64,000 nt of DNA, from positions 178,034 to 242,033 of the forward strand of contig NZ_ANBB01000033.1 in assembly GCF_000341105.1 (NCBI RefSeq), written 5' to 3'. A program made the translations under genes and the position numbers. Shown in pieces: positions 16,379-23,794 of the stretch (the stretch's first letter is position 1; every line of letters starts with the position of its first letter). Below the pieces are notes generated by a model. The model was not told where the DNA came from. It made no database searches and was given only the letters and a program-made list of their open reading frames with translations. Origin of the DNA: Nocardiopsis potens DSM 45234. GTDB lineage: Bacteria; Actinomycetota; Actinomycetes; Streptosporangiales; Streptosporangiaceae.

Positions 16379-17323
16379 GTGTCACAAGCGACGAAGAACG
16401 GCTTCTCATCGCCCTACGTTGAACTGGACCGCCCGGCCTGGGCGGCCCTGCGCGACGCGACCCCCCTCTCCCTGACCGAAGCCGAGCTCGACGTGCTGCG
16501 GGGCATCGCGGACCCCACGTCGCTGGAGGACGTCCGCGACATCTACCTGCCGCTGTCCCGGCTGCTCAACCTGTACGTGAAGGCGACCCGGCAGCGGCAC
16601 GGCGCGGTCCGCGCCTTCCTCGGCGAGGACGACCGCCCGGCCCCGTTCGTGATCGGCGTCGCCGGCAGCGTCGCCGTCGGCAAGTCCACCACCGCCCGGC
16701 TGCTGCGCACCCTGCTCGCCCAGTGGCCGGACCACCCCGACGTCGAACTGGTCAGCACCGACAACTTCCTCTACCCCAACCGGGTGCTGCAGGAGCGCGG
16801 CATCATGAACCGGAAGGGGTTCCCGGAGAGCTACGACCGGCGCGCGCTGGTCCGGTTCGTCTCGGAGATGAAGGCCGGGGCGGCGCAGATGGACATCCCC
16901 ATCTACTCCCACCTCGCCTACGACATCCTCCAGGGCAGCGTGCAGACCGTGCACCGGCCGGACATCCTCATCGTCGAGGGCATCAACGTGCTCCAGCCGC
17001 CGCTCGCCGGGCACCTGGCCGTCTCCGACTTCTTCGACTTCTCCATCTACGTCGACGCCAAGGTGGAGCACGTCCGCCGCTGGTACCTGGACCGGTTCCT
17101 GGAGCTGCGCCGCACCGCCTTCTCCGACCCGCGCTCCTACTTCCACGCGATGGCCACCACGGTGGAGGAGGAGCGGGCCAAGGAGTTCGCGATGAACACC
17201 TGGCGCAGCATCAACGAGGTCAACCTGGTGGAGAACATCCAGCCCACCCGGGCCCGCGCCACCCTGGTGCTGCACAAGGGCGAGGACCACCGGGTGCGCC
17301 GGGTGCGGCTGCGGAAGACCTGA
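16379..17323 (+). CDS. coaA: Type I pantothenate kinase
   Basis: CoaA phosphorylates pantothenate, the first and regulated step of coenzyme A synthesis. The 314-residue protein has the P-loop [12 protein letters not shown], the STDNFLYPN segment, [10 protein letters not shown] and IVEGINVLQ, all typical of prokaryotic type I enzymes. I chose the GTG at 16379 (start [18 protein letters not shown], matching actinobacterial orthologues). TAAAGT at 16365-16370 ends only 8 nt before this GTG and no ribosome-binding site is visible, so the mRNA may be leaderless. Confidence 0.95.
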   Translation: MSQATKNGFSSPYVELDRPAWAALRDATPLSLTEAELDVLRGIADPTSLEDVRDIYLPLSRLLNLYVKATRQRHGAVRAFLGEDDRPAPFVIGVAGSVAVGKSTTARLLRTLLAQWPDHPDVELVSTDNFLYPNRVLQERGIMNRKGFPESYDRRALVRFVSEMKAGAAQMDIPIYSHLAYDILQGSVQTVHRPDILIVEGINVLQPPLAGHLAVSDFFDFSIYVDAKVEHVRRWYLDRFLELRRTAFSDPRSYFHAMATTVEEERAKEFAMNTWRSINEVNLVENIQPTRARATLVLHKGEDHRVRRVRLRKT

Positions 17324-17362
17324 CCGCCCTCAACGCCTCCGGTCCGCCCGGGGTTCCCCGGC

Positions 17363-17384
17363 GCGCGGCCGGATCCGGCCGCGC
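17363..17384. terminator. Palindrome downstream of coaA
   Basis: A perfect 22-bp palindrome centred on GGATCC with GCGCGGCC/GGCCGCGC arms, 40 bp after the coaA stop. Probably a terminator hairpin. Confidence 0.5.
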
Positions 17385-17477
17385 CGCCCGCGGAGCGGAA
17401 CGGCTCCGGGCCGGGCCGCGTCCCACTCCGAGACGAGAACCGCCGCCGCGCAGGCGGTACAGGAGGACGGAGGGGCC

Positions 17478-17864
17478 ATGGCATCGGAGTTCAAGGTGGC
17501 CGGAAGAAAGAGCTCGAGGACGGTGGTGGCCGGGGCCATCGGGGCGCTGTCCCTGGTGGTGGCGGCCGGATGCAGCAGTCCGGACACGGTGACCGCGCGC
17601 TGCGTGGACAAGGACCGGCTCAACGACGGCTCCTACCGGGTGGTCGACGAGGACCGCTGCGACGACGACTCCTCCTCTTCCTCCTCCTCGCACTACGGCT
17701 CGGGCGGGGGCGGCTACTTCTACTACTACGGCGGCAGCGCCAGCGGGTCGCGGGTGAGCGGCGGCACCACCAGCCGCCCCTCGGGCTCCAAGATCGTCAC
17801 CGAGCGGGGCAACGTCATCCAGCGCGGCGGCATGGGCGGCCGCGGCGGCAGCGGCGGAAGCTGA
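17478..17864 (+). CDS. Small Ser/Gly/Tyr-rich lipoprotein, partner of the downstream ATP-grasp enzyme
   Basis: A 128-residue predicted lipoprotein: basic N-terminus, hydrophobic stretch, and lipobox LVVAAGC with Cys32. After the Cys come VTARCVDKDRL and YRVVDEDRCDDD (two further Cys), a Ser run, a GGYFYYYGGSAS block and a Gly-rich tail. The layout resembles DUF1190/YgiB-type proteins, which in enterobacteria are encoded next to a glutathionylspermidine-synthase-like protein (YgiC); here such a gene follows after 10 bp. The biochemical role of this pair is unknown. GGAGG ribosome-binding site and ATG start. Confidence 0.75.
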   Translation: MASEFKVAGRKSSRTVVAGAIGALSLVVAAGCSSPDTVTARCVDKDRLNDGSYRVVDEDRCDDDSSSSSSSHYGSGGGGYFYYYGGSASGSRVSGGTTSRPSGSKIVTERGNVIQRGGMGGRGGSGGS

Positions 17865-17874
17865 GGGGGCGGCG

Positions 17875-19041
17875 TTGATCAGGAGCAGCGGGAACCCGGT
17901 CCGGCCCGGCTGGCCGGACATCGTCGAGAGCCAGGGCCTCGGCTTCCACGTCTCGGTCCACCCCGAGCACCTCACCCGGCCCTACTGGGACGAGTCGGTG
18001 CACTACGAGTTCACCATGGCCGAGGTGCTGGCCCTGGAGGGGACCGTCGAGGAACTGCACCGGATGTGCCTGGCCGCGGTGGAGCACGTGGTGGCCGAGG
18101 AGCGCTACGCCGACTTCGGCGTGCCGGAGTGGGCGGCCCCCTTCATCCGCGACTCGTGGAAGCGCGCCGACCCCTACCTCTACGGCCGCTTCGACCTGCA
18201 CTACGACGGCAGCGGGCCGGCGCGGATGCTGGAGTACAACGCGGACACCCCCACCTGCCTGGTGGAGGCCGCGGTCGCGCAGTGGCACTGGATGCAGGAC
18301 GTCCACCCCGGCCTGGACCAGTGGAACTCGGTGCACGAGCGGCTGGTCGACCGGTGGGCCGAGATCGGCCCGCGGCTGGGCGGCGGGCTGGTCCACTTCG
18401 CCTGGACCAACGAGGACGAGACCGGCGAAGAGGCGCTGACCACCGCCTACATCCAGGAGACCGCGGCCCAGGCGGGCCTGCCGGTGCGCGAGGTCGCACT
18501 GGAGGACGTCGGCTGGGACCAGGGCCGCCAGGCCTTCGTCGACCTGCAGGAGACGCCGGTGGCCGCGGCGTTCAAGCTGTACCCGTGGGAGTGGCTGGTC
18601 AAGGACCGGTTCGGCCCGCTGGTGCTGCAGAACCTCGACCGCGTCCCCTGGGTCGAGCCGATCTGGAAGATGCTGCTGTCCAACAAGGCGCTGCTGGCGG
18701 TGCTCTGGGAGCTCTACCCCGGGCACCCCAACCTGCTCCCCGCCTACCTCGGCGCCCCCGGGCCGCTCGACTCCTACATCGCCAAGCCGCTGCTGGGCCG
18801 GGAGGGCGCCAGCATGAGCATCGTCACCCCCCGCGGCGAACTGGAGCGGCGCCCCGGCGGGTACGGCGCGGAGGGCTACGTCTACCAGGAGTTCCTGGAG
18901 CTGCCGGACTTCGACGGGCAGCGCCCGGTGCTGGGCACCTGGGTGGTCGGCGACGGCTCGGCCGGCCTGGGCATCCGGGAGACGTCCAACCTGATCACCG
19001 ACGACACCTCCTCGTTCGTGCCGCACGTGATCCGCGGCTGA
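17875..19041 (+). CDS. Glutathionylspermidine synthase-family ATP-grasp protein
   Basis: A 388-residue protein of the GSP_synth family (C-terminal synthetase half of Gss, as in YgiC/YjfC), without the amidase domain. Visible signatures are FDLHYDGSG...MLEYNADTPT, the KLYPWEW segment, KPLLGREGASMS (nucleotide/substrate loop) and the closing GSAGLGIRET. Such enzymes form an amide bond from a carboxylate and an amine using ATP. Actinobacteria do not make glutathionylspermidine, so the real substrate must differ. A TTG start at 17875 follows GAGGGGG. It forms a tight operon with the lipoprotein gene upstream, which suggests a surface or envelope-linked role. Confidence 0.88.
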   Translation: MIRSSGNPVRPGWPDIVESQGLGFHVSVHPEHLTRPYWDESVHYEFTMAEVLALEGTVEELHRMCLAAVEHVVAEERYADFGVPEWAAPFIRDSWKRADPYLYGRFDLHYDGSGPARMLEYNADTPTCLVEAAVAQWHWMQDVHPGLDQWNSVHERLVDRWAEIGPRLGGGLVHFAWTNEDETGEEALTTAYIQETAAQAGLPVREVALEDVGWDQGRQAFVDLQETPVAAAFKLYPWEWLVKDRFGPLVLQNLDRVPWVEPIWKMLLSNKALLAVLWELYPGHPNLLPAYLGAPGPLDSYIAKPLLGREGASMSIVTPRGELERRPGGYGAEGYVYQEFLELPDFDGQRPVLGTWVVGDGSAGLGIRETSNLITDDTSSFVPHVIRG

Positions 19042-19061
19042 CCCCGAGCGCGGCGGCCCGC

Positions 19062-19115
19062 GATCCCGGCGCCCCGCTCCGCACCGCCTCCGGGCGGGGC
19101 CGGGGCGCCGGGATC
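19062..19115. terminator. Bidirectional terminator between convergent genes
   Basis: GATCCCGGCGCCCCG and CGGGGCGCCGGGATC are perfect 15-bp arms around a 24-nt loop that extends the pairing. It serves the GSP_synth-family gene (+) and overlaps the stop codon of the DUF4913 gene (-). Confidence 0.7.
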
Positions 19116-19644
19116 AGCGCGTCAGCGGGCGGTCCGCGGCGGGCTCGGGGCGGCGGCGCTCGATGTGCCCGGCCCCGCCGAGGCAGCGGGCGAACGGCCC
19201 CTGCCCGGAGCGGAGCCGGTCCAGCGCCGGGTCCAGGTGGTCGCGGTGCCACCGGGCCGGCCCGGACGCCCCGGCCGAGGCGGTGTCGGAGAGCTCGGTG
19301 TAGGAGAGCCGCAGCGCGTGCAGCCGGCCGACCGCCTCGTGGTGCTCCCACCACACCGGGCACCAGTCGGCGTCCTCGCCGACGTAGACCGGCACCAGGA
19401 AGTCGTCCACCCACTTCACCAGGGCGGCCAGTTCGGCCTTGTAGTCCTCGCGGGACATGTTGAAGATGAACGGGGGCGGGGCGTCGCCCGGTTCCTCCTC
19501 TTCCGCGGGGGCCGCGGCGAACTCGGTCAGCTGCGTCTGCAGCCTGATCACGTCCGCCCCGAGCTTGTGCATGGCGTTCTGCAGGTGCGCCACCCGCTTG
19601 GTGAGGGCGTCGTCCGACGCGAGGCGCTCGTCAATCGAGGTCAT
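19114..19644 (-). CDS. DUF4913-domain protein
   Basis: A 176-residue protein. Residues ~1-45 (MTSIDERLASDDALTKRVAHLQ onwards) form a likely coiled coil, followed by an acidic linker and a DUF4913 domain with its Trp/His signature (LVKWVDDFLVPVY, WCPVWWEHHEAVGRLHALR). I chose the ATG at 19644 with an AGGA upstream, rather than the longer frame reaching 19743. DUF4913 has no assigned biochemical function and is frequent on actinobacterial plasmids and integrative elements, but no transfer, integrase or replication gene is near it here, so it is an orphan or remnant. Confidence 0.75.
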   Translation of the reverse strand: MTSIDERLASDDALTKRVAHLQNAMHKLGADVIRLQTQLTEFAAAPAEEEEPGDAPPPFIFNMSREDYKAELAALVKWVDDFLVPVYVGEDADWCPVWWEHHEAVGRLHALRLSYTELSDTASAGASGPARWHRDHLDPALDRLRSGQGPFARCLGGAGHIERRRPEPAADRPLTR

Positions 19645-19814
19645 GCCGTAGGTCCTGTGCTGATCGTCCCGTGATGCTCTGCGTTGCGGGGGATTCATCG
19701 CCGTTCGAGCCAGTAAACCAGTGGCGCCCGCGCGGCGGTGCACCGGCGGCGTGTCCGGGCCGGGAGGCCCACCGGGTGCGAGAATGCAGGAAACCCCGTC
19801 ACAGGAGGGCAGGG

Positions 19815-20492
19815 ATGGCTACTCTCGGCGACGATCGCGATTCGACTGCTGGAGGCGATGACATGAGTGCTCCCCCTGCGACCGAGGAGCGTCCGGCGAC
19901 GGGGGAGCACCCCCCGGCGGAGATCTCCGCGGAGAACTGGCCGATCCCTCCCGAGAGGGGTTGGACCTCGGACGACCTCGACCGGATCGCGGACCTTCCC
20001 CCGCACACCGAGCTCATCGACGGGAGCCTGGTCCTGGTGAGTCCGCAGATGTACTTCCACATGGTGATGCTCCGCCTCCTGGAGCGCACGCTGGAGGCGG
20101 CGAGTCCCGAGCACCTGAAGGTGTGCCGGGAGATGACCGTGACCTTGGGGCCGAAGAACCGTCCCGAGCCGGACACCATGGTGATCAGAGCGGACGCCGT
20201 CACCGAGATGGACCAGACTTCGTTCCCGCCGGAGGCCGTGGTGCTGGCGGTGGAGATCGTCTCGCCCGACTCCGAGGAGCGGGACCGGGTCCGCAAACCG
20301 CAGCTCTACGCCGAGGCCGGGATCAAGCACTTCTGGCGGGTGGAGAAGGAGGACGGCGCCGCCGTCGTCTACGTCTACGAACTCGACCCCGCCACCAAGG
20401 CCTACGTGGCCAACGGCGTCCACCGGGAGCGGCTCAAGCTGCCCGTCCCCTTCGACATCGACATCGACCTGACCGAGATCGACAGGATGTGA
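19815..20492 (+). CDS. Uma2-family PD-(D/E)XK-fold protein
   Basis: A 225-residue Uma2 (DUF820) protein. The fold's candidate catalytic residues are visible: Asp in RPEPDTMV, Glu in LAVEIVSPDS and Lys in VRKPQLYAEAGIKHFW. The motif HTELIDGSLVLVSP near residue 70 is the usual family start. Uma2 proteins are very common in actinobacteria and cyanobacteria and their function is unproven; nuclease activity is inferred from the fold. The ATG at 19815 follows AGGAGGG; a second ATG at 19863 also has GGAGG and gives a 209-residue form. It is 4 bp from nnr, so the two are probably co-transcribed. Confidence 0.85.
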   Translation: MATLGDDRDSTAGGDDMSAPPATEERPATGEHPPAEISAENWPIPPERGWTSDDLDRIADLPPHTELIDGSLVLVSPQMYFHMVMLRLLERTLEAASPEHLKVCREMTVTLGPKNRPEPDTMVIRADAVTEMDQTSFPPEAVVLAVEIVSPDSEERDRVRKPQLYAEAGIKHFWRVEKEDGAAVVYVYELDPATKAYVANGVHRERLKLPVPFDIDIDLTEIDRM

Positions 20493-20496
20493 GCCC

Positions 20497-21996
20497 ATGC
20501 GCCGCGCGCACACCGTGGAGGCGGTCCGAGCCGCCGAGGCCGAGCTGATGGCCCGGCTGCCCGAAGGGGCGCTGATGCAGCGCGCCGCGGCCGGGCTGGC
20601 GGTGGTGGGCGCGCGGATGCTCGGCCGGGCCTACGGCGCCCGGGTGGTGCTGCTGGTCGGCGGGGGCGACAACGGGGGCGACGCGCTGTACGCGGGGGCG
20701 CGGCTGGCCCGGCGCGGGGCCGCGGTGCGGGCGGTCGCGGCCGGGTCCCGGATCCACCCCGGCGGGCTGGCGGCGCTGCGGGCCGCCGGCGGGCGGACGC
20801 TGGCCCCCGGCGAGGCGGCGGCCGCCGAGATCGCCGCCGCCGACCTCATCGTGGACGGGCTGGTCGGCATCGGCGGCCGGGGCGGGCTGCGCGAACCGCA
20901 CGCCGGCCTGGCCGCGCTGGCCACCGCCGCGCCCGGCCCGGTGCTCGCGGTCGACCTGCCCAGCGGGATCGACGCGGACACCGGCGAGGCGGCCGGCGCC
21001 GCGGTCACCGCCGACGCCACGGTCTGCTTCGGCACCGGCAAGCCCGGCCTCTTCGTCGACCCCGGCGCGGAGCGCGCGGGCGCGGTGCACCTGGTCGACA
21101 TCGGCTTGGGGCCGGAGCTGCCCGCGCCCCGGCTGGAGTGCCTGCAGAGCGCGGACGTCGCCGCGCTGCTGCCGCACCCGGCCCGGGAGTCGGACAAGTA
21201 CCGGCGCGGCGTGCTCGGCATCGCCGCCGGGTCCGACGCCTACCCCGGCGCGGCGGTGCTGGCCGTCGGCGGCGCGCTCCGCACCGGGGTGGGCATGGTC
21301 CGCTACGCCGGGCCGAGCGGGGTCTGCTCCCGGGTGCTCGACCGCTGGCCGGAGGCGGTGGTCTCGGCCTCCGACCCGGGGCTGCGGGTGGCGGCGTGGG
21401 CGGTCGGCCCCGGCCGGGGCACCGGCGAGCAGTCCCGCGAGGAGCTGGAGGAGGTCCTGGAGACCGGCCTCCCGGTGCTGGTCGACGCGGACGCGATCAC
21501 CCTGCTCGCCGAGGACCCGCGCGCCCTCCAGGAGCGCTCGGCGCCCACCCTGCTCACCCCGCACGCCGGGGAGCTGGCCCGGCTGCTGCCCGGCACCGAC
21601 AGGGCCGCCGTCGAGGAGCGCCGCCTGGAGCACGTCGAGCGCGCCGCCGAGGAGTACGGCTGCACCGTGCTGCTGAAGGGCTCCACCACCGTGGTCGCCC
21701 ACCCCGGCCGCCCGGCCGCGGCCAACCTGACCGGGACCCCGCTGCTGGCCGCGGCGGGCAGCGGCGACGTGCTCTCCGGGATGGCCGGGGCGCTGCTCGC
21801 CTCCGGGCTGCGGCCGCGCGAGGCGGCGCTGGTCGCCGCGCACCTGCACGGGCTGGCGGCGCGGCTGGCCCGGGGCGGCGCCCCGGTCTCCGCCGGCGAT
21901 CTGGTGGAGGCGGTGCCGCGGGCGGTGGCCCTGGTCAGCGCGCCCGCGGACGGTTCCGGGCCGCCTGCAGGCCGAGCCGGACGATATCGGCGATGA
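20497..21996 (+). CDS. nnr: Bifunctional NAD(P)H-hydrate epimerase / ADP-dependent dehydratase
   Basis: This 499-residue protein repairs hydrated NADH and NADPH. The N-terminal YjeF_N epimerase domain (about 1-215) has LVGGGDNGGDALYAGARLA and VLAVDLPSGIDADTG; the C-terminal ribokinase-like YjeF_C dehydratase (about 225-495) has KYRRGVLGIAAGS, LLTPHAGELARL and AAAGSGDVLSGM. Both halves look intact. The last 62 bp overlap, tail to tail, the 3' end of the NUDIX gene on the other strand. In many actinobacteria this gene lies just before alr, as here with two genes inserted. Confidence 0.95.
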   Translation: MRRAHTVEAVRAAEAELMARLPEGALMQRAAAGLAVVGARMLGRAYGARVVLLVGGGDNGGDALYAGARLARRGAAVRAVAAGSRIHPGGLAALRAAGGRTLAPGEAAAAEIAAADLIVDGLVGIGGRGGLREPHAGLAALATAAPGPVLAVDLPSGIDADTGEAAGAAVTADATVCFGTGKPGLFVDPGAERAGAVHLVDIGLGPELPAPRLECLQSADVAALLPHPARESDKYRRGVLGIAAGSDAYPGAAVLAVGGALRTGVGMVRYAGPSGVCSRVLDRWPEAVVSASDPGLRVAAWAVGPGRGTGEQSREELEEVLETGLPVLVDADAITLLAEDPRALQERSAPTLLTPHAGELARLLPGTDRAAVEERRLEHVERAAEEYGCTVLLKGSTTVVAHPGRPAAANLTGTPLLAAAGSGDVLSGMAGALLASGLRPREAALVAAHLHGLAARLARGGAPVSAGDLVEAVPRAVALVSAPADGSGPPAGRAGRYRR

Positions 21997-22432
21997 AGTA
22001 CTCGCCCGGGTCGCGGTGGTCGCGGAGCAGGTCCAGCCGGTCCTCCCCGACCCAGGCGAACTCGGTGTGCTTGCCCGGCTCCAGCCGGGGCGCGGACAGG
22101 TCGCCCTCCACCCGGACCAGGTAGTCCACCTCGTGCCGGGGCACCCCGTCGCCGGGCGTCCACACCAGGCGGAACAGCTCCGCCTCGATCGCGGTCAGCC
22201 GCCAGCCGGTCTCCTCTTCGACCTCCCGGGCCAGCGCCTCGGGCACCGACTCGCCCTCCTCGACGTGCCCGCCGACCACGTCCCAGCAGTGCGGGAAGAC
22301 CTTCCGGTCGGGGGAGCGGCGCTGGGCGAAGGCGCGGCCCCGGTCGTCCACCACGACCGCGCCGACCACCCAGCACCGGCCGTCGCCGGTGTCGGGCAGG
22401 GCGATGTCCTCGGCGATCTCGATTCCGGTCAT
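21935..22432 (-). CDS. NUDIX hydrolase
   Basis: A 165-residue NUDIX protein. The catalytic box (GX5EX7REUXEEXGU) begins at GHVEEGESVPEAL and ends EVEEETGW, with all acidic metal ligands present. The segment VVGAVVVDDRGRAFAQRRSPDRKVFPHCWD resembles the IPP-isomerase/NUDIX-hydrolase group acting on nucleoside or small pyrophosphates, but the substrate cannot be told. I place the start at the ATG at 22432 (MTGIEIAEDIALPD); a longer open frame reaches into the palindrome and is unlikely. Its 3' end overlaps nnr by 62 bp. Confidence 0.9.
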   Translation of the reverse strand: MTGIEIAEDIALPDTGDGRCWVVGAVVVDDRGRAFAQRRSPDRKVFPHCWDVVGGHVEEGESVPEALAREVEEETGWRLTAIEAELFRLVWTPGDGVPRHEVDYLVRVEGDLSAPRLEPGKHTEFAWVGEDRLDLLRDHRDPGEYFIADIVRLGLQAARNRPRAR

Positions 22433-22456
22433 CGGTCTCCTTCCGTTCCCGCCTCT

Positions 22457-22520
22457 CGATGATCTTGACGTTGCGGCCCTATCAGGGCGCCCCGATAGGG
22501 CCGCAACGTCAAGATCACCG
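22457..22520. repeat. 64-bp palindromic element, copy 2
   Basis: Thirty of 32 arm positions pair. Outer arms read CGATGATCTTGACG and CGTCAAGATCACCG; the inner arm is TTGCGGCCCTATC and its complement. It lies 24 bp upstream of the NUDIX start codon in a divergent intergenic region, so it is not simply a 3' terminator. Confidence 0.85.
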
Positions 22521-22673
22521 TCCTGGGCGGGGTTCCGGCACGGCCCCTTCCGGACTGGGCCTTCCCCGGGGCTGCTCCCGACCGTACCGTGCTGACCAGG
22601 AGCATGTTTCGGACCGCCGAACGCGGTTACCTTCAACCCGCGCGCATGCGGCTGGACGGCGGTACAGGGGGAG

Positions 22674-23666
22674 TTGAGCACCGTGGGGGACCGCGCCGCG
22701 GGCCCGAGGGCCCGCCGGCGGCGCTGGGCGGCCTGGGCCGCCCTCGCCCTGGCACTGCCCTGGGCCCTGTGGGCGGCCGTCCGCTGCTTCGGGCTGGAGG
22801 CGGGCTTCCCGCTGATCCCGCTGATGAGCTACACCCCCTACGCGGCCGGGACCGCGGTGCTGCCGGTGGTGGTGGCGGTGCTGCTGCGCGAGCGGTGGGC
22901 CGGGCTGCTCGCGGCCGCCGCCGCGGTCGCCCTCGCCGCCTGCGTACTGCCGCGGATCGTCGGCGCCGCCGCCCCGGAAGGGGACGGCCCGCGGCTCCGG
23001 GTGCTCAGCGTCAACTCGGCGTTCGGCCAGGCCGACGCGGACGCGGTGGCCGCCCTGGTCCGCCGGTACGACGTGGACGTGCTCGGGGTGCAGGAGGCCA
23101 CCCCGCAGGGCGTCGACGCGCTGATCCGGTCCGGGCTGCGCACCGCCGCGCCCAACCTGCTCTCCTACGCCGCCCCCGGGCCGGTCGGCGGCGCCCTGTT
23201 CTCCGCCCACCCGCTGAAGCGGGTCGAGGACGACCGGGTCAGCGGCCGGTTCTTCGCGATGCCCTGGGCCGCGCTGGAGGTGCCCGGTGCCGCCCCGGTG
23301 GAGGTCGCCGTGCCGCACCCGGTGCCGCCGGTCTCCGCGGACGCGATCGCGGACTGGCGGGCCTCGCTGGCCGAGGTGCCGCCGGCCGACCCGGGCGGCC
23401 CGGCGCGGATCCTCGCCGGGGACTTCAACGCCACCCTGGACCACGCCGAACTGCGGTCGCTGCTGTCCACCGGGTACGTGGACGCCGCCGCCGAGGTCGG
23501 CGCCGGACTGGAGGCGACCTGGCCGGCCGGCGGCGGGCTGCCCGGGGTGGCCATCGACCACGTGCTGGCCGACCGGCGGATCGGGGTGCGCGAGGTGACC
23601 GTGCACGAGGTGCCCGGAACCGACCACCGGGCGGTCCTCGCCGAACTGGTGCTCCCCGAGGCATGA
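22674..23666 (+). CDS. Membrane-anchored endonuclease/exonuclease/phosphatase-family protein
   Basis: A 330-residue protein with three N-terminal membrane spans (about 20-38, 46-70 and 76-95) and an external EEP-fold domain from about residue 108. Catalytic motifs are present: LSVNSAF, the Glu in GVQEAT, GDFNATLDH, AIDHVL and GTDHRAV. Proteins of this layout are thought to act on phosphodiesters or phosphorylated lipids at the cell surface; the substrate is unknown. TTG at 22674 follows AGGGGGAG; GTG at 22683 is an alternative. Confidence 0.88.
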   Translation: MSTVGDRAAGPRARRRRWAAWAALALALPWALWAAVRCFGLEAGFPLIPLMSYTPYAAGTAVLPVVVAVLLRERWAGLLAAAAAVALAACVLPRIVGAAAPEGDGPRLRVLSVNSAFGQADADAVAALVRRYDVDVLGVQEATPQGVDALIRSGLRTAAPNLLSYAAPGPVGGALFSAHPLKRVEDDRVSGRFFAMPWAALEVPGAAPVEVAVPHPVPPVSADAIADWRASLAEVPPADPGGPARILAGDFNATLDHAELRSLLSTGYVDAAAEVGAGLEATWPAGGGLPGVAIDHVLADRRIGVREVTVHEVPGTDHRAVLAELVLPEA

Positions 23667-23794
23667 ATCCGGAAATCCGGTACCGGAAGGGCGCTCGCCC
23701 ATTCTTTCCGGGCAATGGACGCGATAGCGTAAGCCATTCCTCGGGCGTGACCGCCGCGGCGCCGTGAACCCCCGGAAAGCGCACAAGGGAGCCT

